A stretch of DNA of 64,000 bases, from NCBI GenBank assembly GCA_016705335.1, contig JADIYN010000078.1, positions 120,871 through 184,870 on the forward strand. Direction: 5' to 3'. The notes under the pieces are model-generated. The model ran no database searches, was not told the DNA's origin, and saw nothing but the letters and a program-made list of their open reading frames with translations. Every line of letters begins with the position of its first letter. Positions within the stretch are counted from its first letter, which is position 1. Below are positions 61,699-64,000 of the stretch, in pieces. Both the position numbers and the translations under genes were made by a program. This DNA is from Draconibacterium sp. (GTDB lineage: Bacteria; Bacteroidota; Bacteroidia; Bacteroidales; Prolixibacteraceae).

Positions 61699-62420
61699 AT
61701 GAATACTTTTCAGTTTATTCGAAGCAACAATTACTTTCCATTGATAATTTTCGCTGTATCAATGGGATTTTTAGAGGCAATTGTTTTGTTTACCTTCGTG
61801 AGTTGTATTACCCTTATGGTTTTCAGTTTCCGTTAAAAGAAATGTCACCTGCAATAATCATTATTGAATGGACACGTGAAATCTGTACACTTTTAATGCT
61901 TGGTTCTGTAGCATGGATTTCCGGTAAAATACTCATAAAACGATTTTCAGTTTTCTTTTCATATTTGGTGTTTGGGATATAATCTATTATATCGGGTTGA
62001 AAGTATTTCTCGACTGGCCGGAATCGCTGCTAACATGGGATATTTTATTTCTGATACCAATTACCTGGGTAGGGCCTGTTCTGGCACCGGTATTATGTTC
62101 TCTCCTGATGATTTTTTTTGCAGTGATATTAGACAAATTGATTTTAAAAAATAATCTGAAAAAACTGATTCGAAAAGAATGGATATTACTAATTACCGGA
62201 GCTGCATTTATATACTTCACGTATACAATCGATTTTGGAATGATATTAATAAATGGTCATTTTTTTGCATGATTTTTCCAATCTTCCGAAAAATCCTGAA
62301 TTTTTAAAAATCCTATCTAACTGGATTCCTTCGCATTTCAACTGGACAGTGTTTGCCGCAGGTTTCATTATAATTTGTTCTTCGATCTGGTTGATTGTTA
62401 AAAGGAGCAAAGACATTTAA
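61699..62420 (+). CDS. Conserved multi-span membrane protein of unknown function (three frameshifts)
   Basis: About 240 codons in four frame pieces: MNTFQFIRSNNYFPLIIFAV (61699), then VYLRELYYPYGFQFPLKEM, then IWDIIYYIGLKVFLDWPESL with LLTWDILFLIPITWVGPVL, then a last span (WTVFAAGFIIICSSIWLI) to the stop at 62420. Breaks are near 61785, 61960 and 62265. Several hydrophobic spans and the LYYP and WPxSLLTWDxLFLIP motifs define the family, which I recognise as conserved but unnamed. Confidence 0.72.
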
Positions 62421-62520
62421 TTATTTATTTCGAAGGACTTGAAAGTGCAAAAAATGCAGAAAGATTGCTTTTGAAAATTACATCTGCCTTCAGTTTTTAT
62501 ACTAATATTTCTTTAAATTA

Positions 62521-62575
62521 TTTCCTTTCGACTTTTACCTTTTGCCTTTTCACTTTAGCCTTTTCACTTTTTTTC
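62521..62575. repeat. Pyrimidine-rich short tandem repeat
   Basis: Imperfect 12-13-base units of the type CTTTT-CACTTTAGC-CTTTTCACTT repeat three to four times just upstream of the symporter gene. On the minus strand it reads as AAAAGGx/AAAGTG units. Low-complexity; no function assigned. Confidence 0.4.
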
Positions 62576-62611
62576 TATCTTTAGCTCATTGACTTAACGA
62601 ACCAAAAAATC

Positions 62612-64000
62612 ATGATTGCTGTTTTCGTCGCCTATCTTGTTATTTTAATCGGAATTGTTGCCTGGTCGGCCCGTCGCTCAAAAACCAACAACGACTTTGT
62701 TTTGGGAGGCAATAAAATATCGGGATATTCACTTGCTCTTTCTGAACGGGCAACCGGTGAATCGGCATGGTTACTTTTGGGGTTGACAGGACTTGCCTAC
62801 TCGGAGGGAATGGCTGCAATTTGGGTGGCAATTGGTTGTGTTTCGGGTATTTTGTTTTTATGGACTTTTTTGGCCGAACCCTTGCAAAAACTCAAGGAAC
62901 AAACCGGGGCATTAACAGTTCCAGGACTTTTCTCAAAAAGATTTGACGGCACAAACCGTAGTTTTGGAATCCTTTCTTCACTCATAATTATCTTCTTTTT
63001 TATCCTTTATATCGCGGCACAATTTAGCGGTGCCGGAAAAATTTTCAACGATACATTTAATATCGATCCGTTTTGGGGAATGGTGATCGGCTCCCTGCTT
63101 GTTACTGTTTACACCATGTTGGGCGGATTTATTACAGTTGTTGCTACCGATGCATTCCAGGCAATTTTAATGGTGGTTACCTGTGTTGTTTTGCCTATTA
63201 TCGCCTTGCAAATTGCCGCTACCTACAATATCAGCATCGCAGAAACAATTCAGCAGGCAAGTTATACTGTACAGTTAAATGCAGGAACAGCGAAGCAAGC
63301 TACAGGATGGTTGATGATTCTGAACGGATTGAGCTGGGCATTTGGATATACAGGCCAGCCACAATTATTGGTACGAATGATGGCAAGGCAAAGTAAAAGC
63401 AACCGGCAAAGCAGGTGGGTTGCAGTTTTGTGGACTTTGATGGCCTACATTGGCGCTTTTATGATTGGGATTATCGGCTACAAACTGGTTCAGGCAGGAG
63501 CTTTGGGTGATGCCGCCGCAATTGTTGCGACTGATTCAAAAATTATGCCGGTTATGGTAATAACTTTAGTTAATCCAATTCTGGCCGGAATACTTTTGTC
63601 GGGCGCCGTTTCAGCAATGATGTCAACTGCCTCGTCGCAATTGATGGTTGTTTCTTCATCAATGACAGAAGATTTTTATGTTCATGTTGCAAAAAGGAAA
63701 CTTGAAGAAAAACGGATGCTACTTCTGAATAAAATTCTCACACTTGTTGTTGGGCTTGTTGGATTTTTACTTGCCATTACAATGGAAGATACGGTTTATG
63801 GATTGGTTTCTTACGCCTGGAGTGGAATTGGTGCTTCATTCGGTCCGGCAATTGTTTTGCTGATTTTCTGGAAAAAACTGTCGCGCGCAGGGGTTTTTGC
63901 AAGTTTAATTACCGGAACATTATCAGCAGTTATTTGGAAAACATGGCTGCTTGAGCCCACGGGAATTTCGGAAAGATTAGCCAGCTACCTGCTGGCCTTT
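62612..64000 (+). CDS. putP: Sodium:solute symporter, PutP-like (cut by window end)
   Basis: The first 463 codons are open from ATG 62612 to the window edge, without a frameshift. Multiple membrane spans. SERATGESAWLLLGLTGLAY resembles the Na-binding TM2 region of PutP, PQLLVRMMARQSK follows YTGQ, and MSTASSQLMVVSSSMTEDFY matches the TM8 sodium-site segment of PutP. Family members are about 500 residues, so little is missing. Predicted to import proline or a related solute with sodium; sugar transport (SSS relatives) is possible. Confidence 0.92.
   Translation, partial: MIAVFVAYLVILIGIVAWSARRSKTNNDFVLGGNKISGYSLALSERATGESAWLLLGLTGLAYSEGMAAIWVAIGCVSGILFLWTFLAEPLQKLKEQTGALTVPGLFSKRFDGTNRSFGILSSLIIIFFFILYIAAQFSGAGKIFNDTFNIDPFWGMVIGSLLVTVYTMLGGFITVVATDAFQAILMVVTCVVLPIIALQIAATYNISIAETIQQASYTVQLNAGTAKQATGWLMILNGLSWAFGYTGQPQLLVRMMARQSKSNRQSRWVAVLWTLMAYIGAFMIGIIGYKLVQAGALGDAAAIVATDSKIMPVMVITLVNPILAGILLSGAVSAMMSTASSQLMVVSSSMTEDFYVHVAKRKLEEKRMLLLNKILTLVVGLVGFLLAITMEDTVYGLVSYAWSGIGASFGPAIVLLIFWKKLSRAGVFASLITGTLSAVIWKTWLLEPTGISERLASYLLAF

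Noticed and set aside
8271..62420. Programmed ribosomal frameshifting or genuine mass pseudogenisation
   Set aside because: Breaks are in unrelated genes, at different A/T runs without common slippery site or pseudoknot, and no stop-rich decay surrounds them.

Overview
The window is AT-rich Bacteroidota DNA. The best evidence is a secreted protein with a C-terminal Por-type (type IX secretion) sorting domain at about 380-8196, the lipoprotein signals, and the gene families present. A marine or anaerobic Bacteroidia lineage (Marinilabiliales/Prolixibacteraceae-like) is plausible but is only my inference.

Layout. (1) 380-8196, plus strand: one very large surface protein. It has a signal peptide, a parallel beta-helix region, an array of about a dozen 95-residue Ig-like repeats flanked by two copies of another domain, and a T9SS sorting tail. 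(2) 8219-8245: a hairpin terminator between convergent units. (3) 8271-55078, minus strand: a run of about 47 kb with no plus-strand gene. It is a complete surface-polysaccharide locus. In transcription order it holds: an orphan transposase-type HTH protein; an ACP/asparagine synthase/NAD synthase-like/AMP-ligase/PrmC-like methyltransferase cassette; a sugar module (GSA-type aminotransferase, SDR, 3,5-epimerase, C-methyltransferase, nucleotidyltransferase, PIG-L deacetylase, DUF4910 protein); a GT2 and a first flippase; a dTDP-3-amino-3,6-dideoxyhexose module (rfbA, two ketoisomerases, acetyltransferase fusion, transaminase); a sulfotransferase; Wzm/Wzt; a CgeB-like transferase; a CDP-glycerol module; a second flippase, glycosyltransferases, a polymerase and three hexapeptide acyltransferases; Wza/Wzc; a WecG-type transferase; a WbpM/WbpV/WbpL-like initiation set; and gmd/fcl for GDP-fucose. 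(4) 55752-62420: an S9 oligopeptidase lipoprotein and an esterase (minus), then a secreted TIM-barrel-like protein and a small membrane protein (plus). (5) 62612-64000: a PutP-like sodium symporter cut by the window edge.

How it fits together. An N-acetyl-dideoxyhexose is probably loaded on undecaprenyl phosphate by the WbpL-like enzyme and extended by the glycosyltransferases with GDP-fucose, amino-dideoxyhexose and perhaps a branched or aminated sugar. It may then be decorated by acyl, sulfate and glycerol-phosphate groups, flipped, polymerised, and exported through Wzc/Wza. Wzm/Wzt may serve a second polymer or an alternative route.

Caveat. About half of the genes are interrupted by single-base frameshifts. 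Those examined closely mostly sit in A or T homopolymers, and restoring one base recovers family-typical sequence. I read this as consensus error, so I annotate each split gene as one gene and give the break positions.
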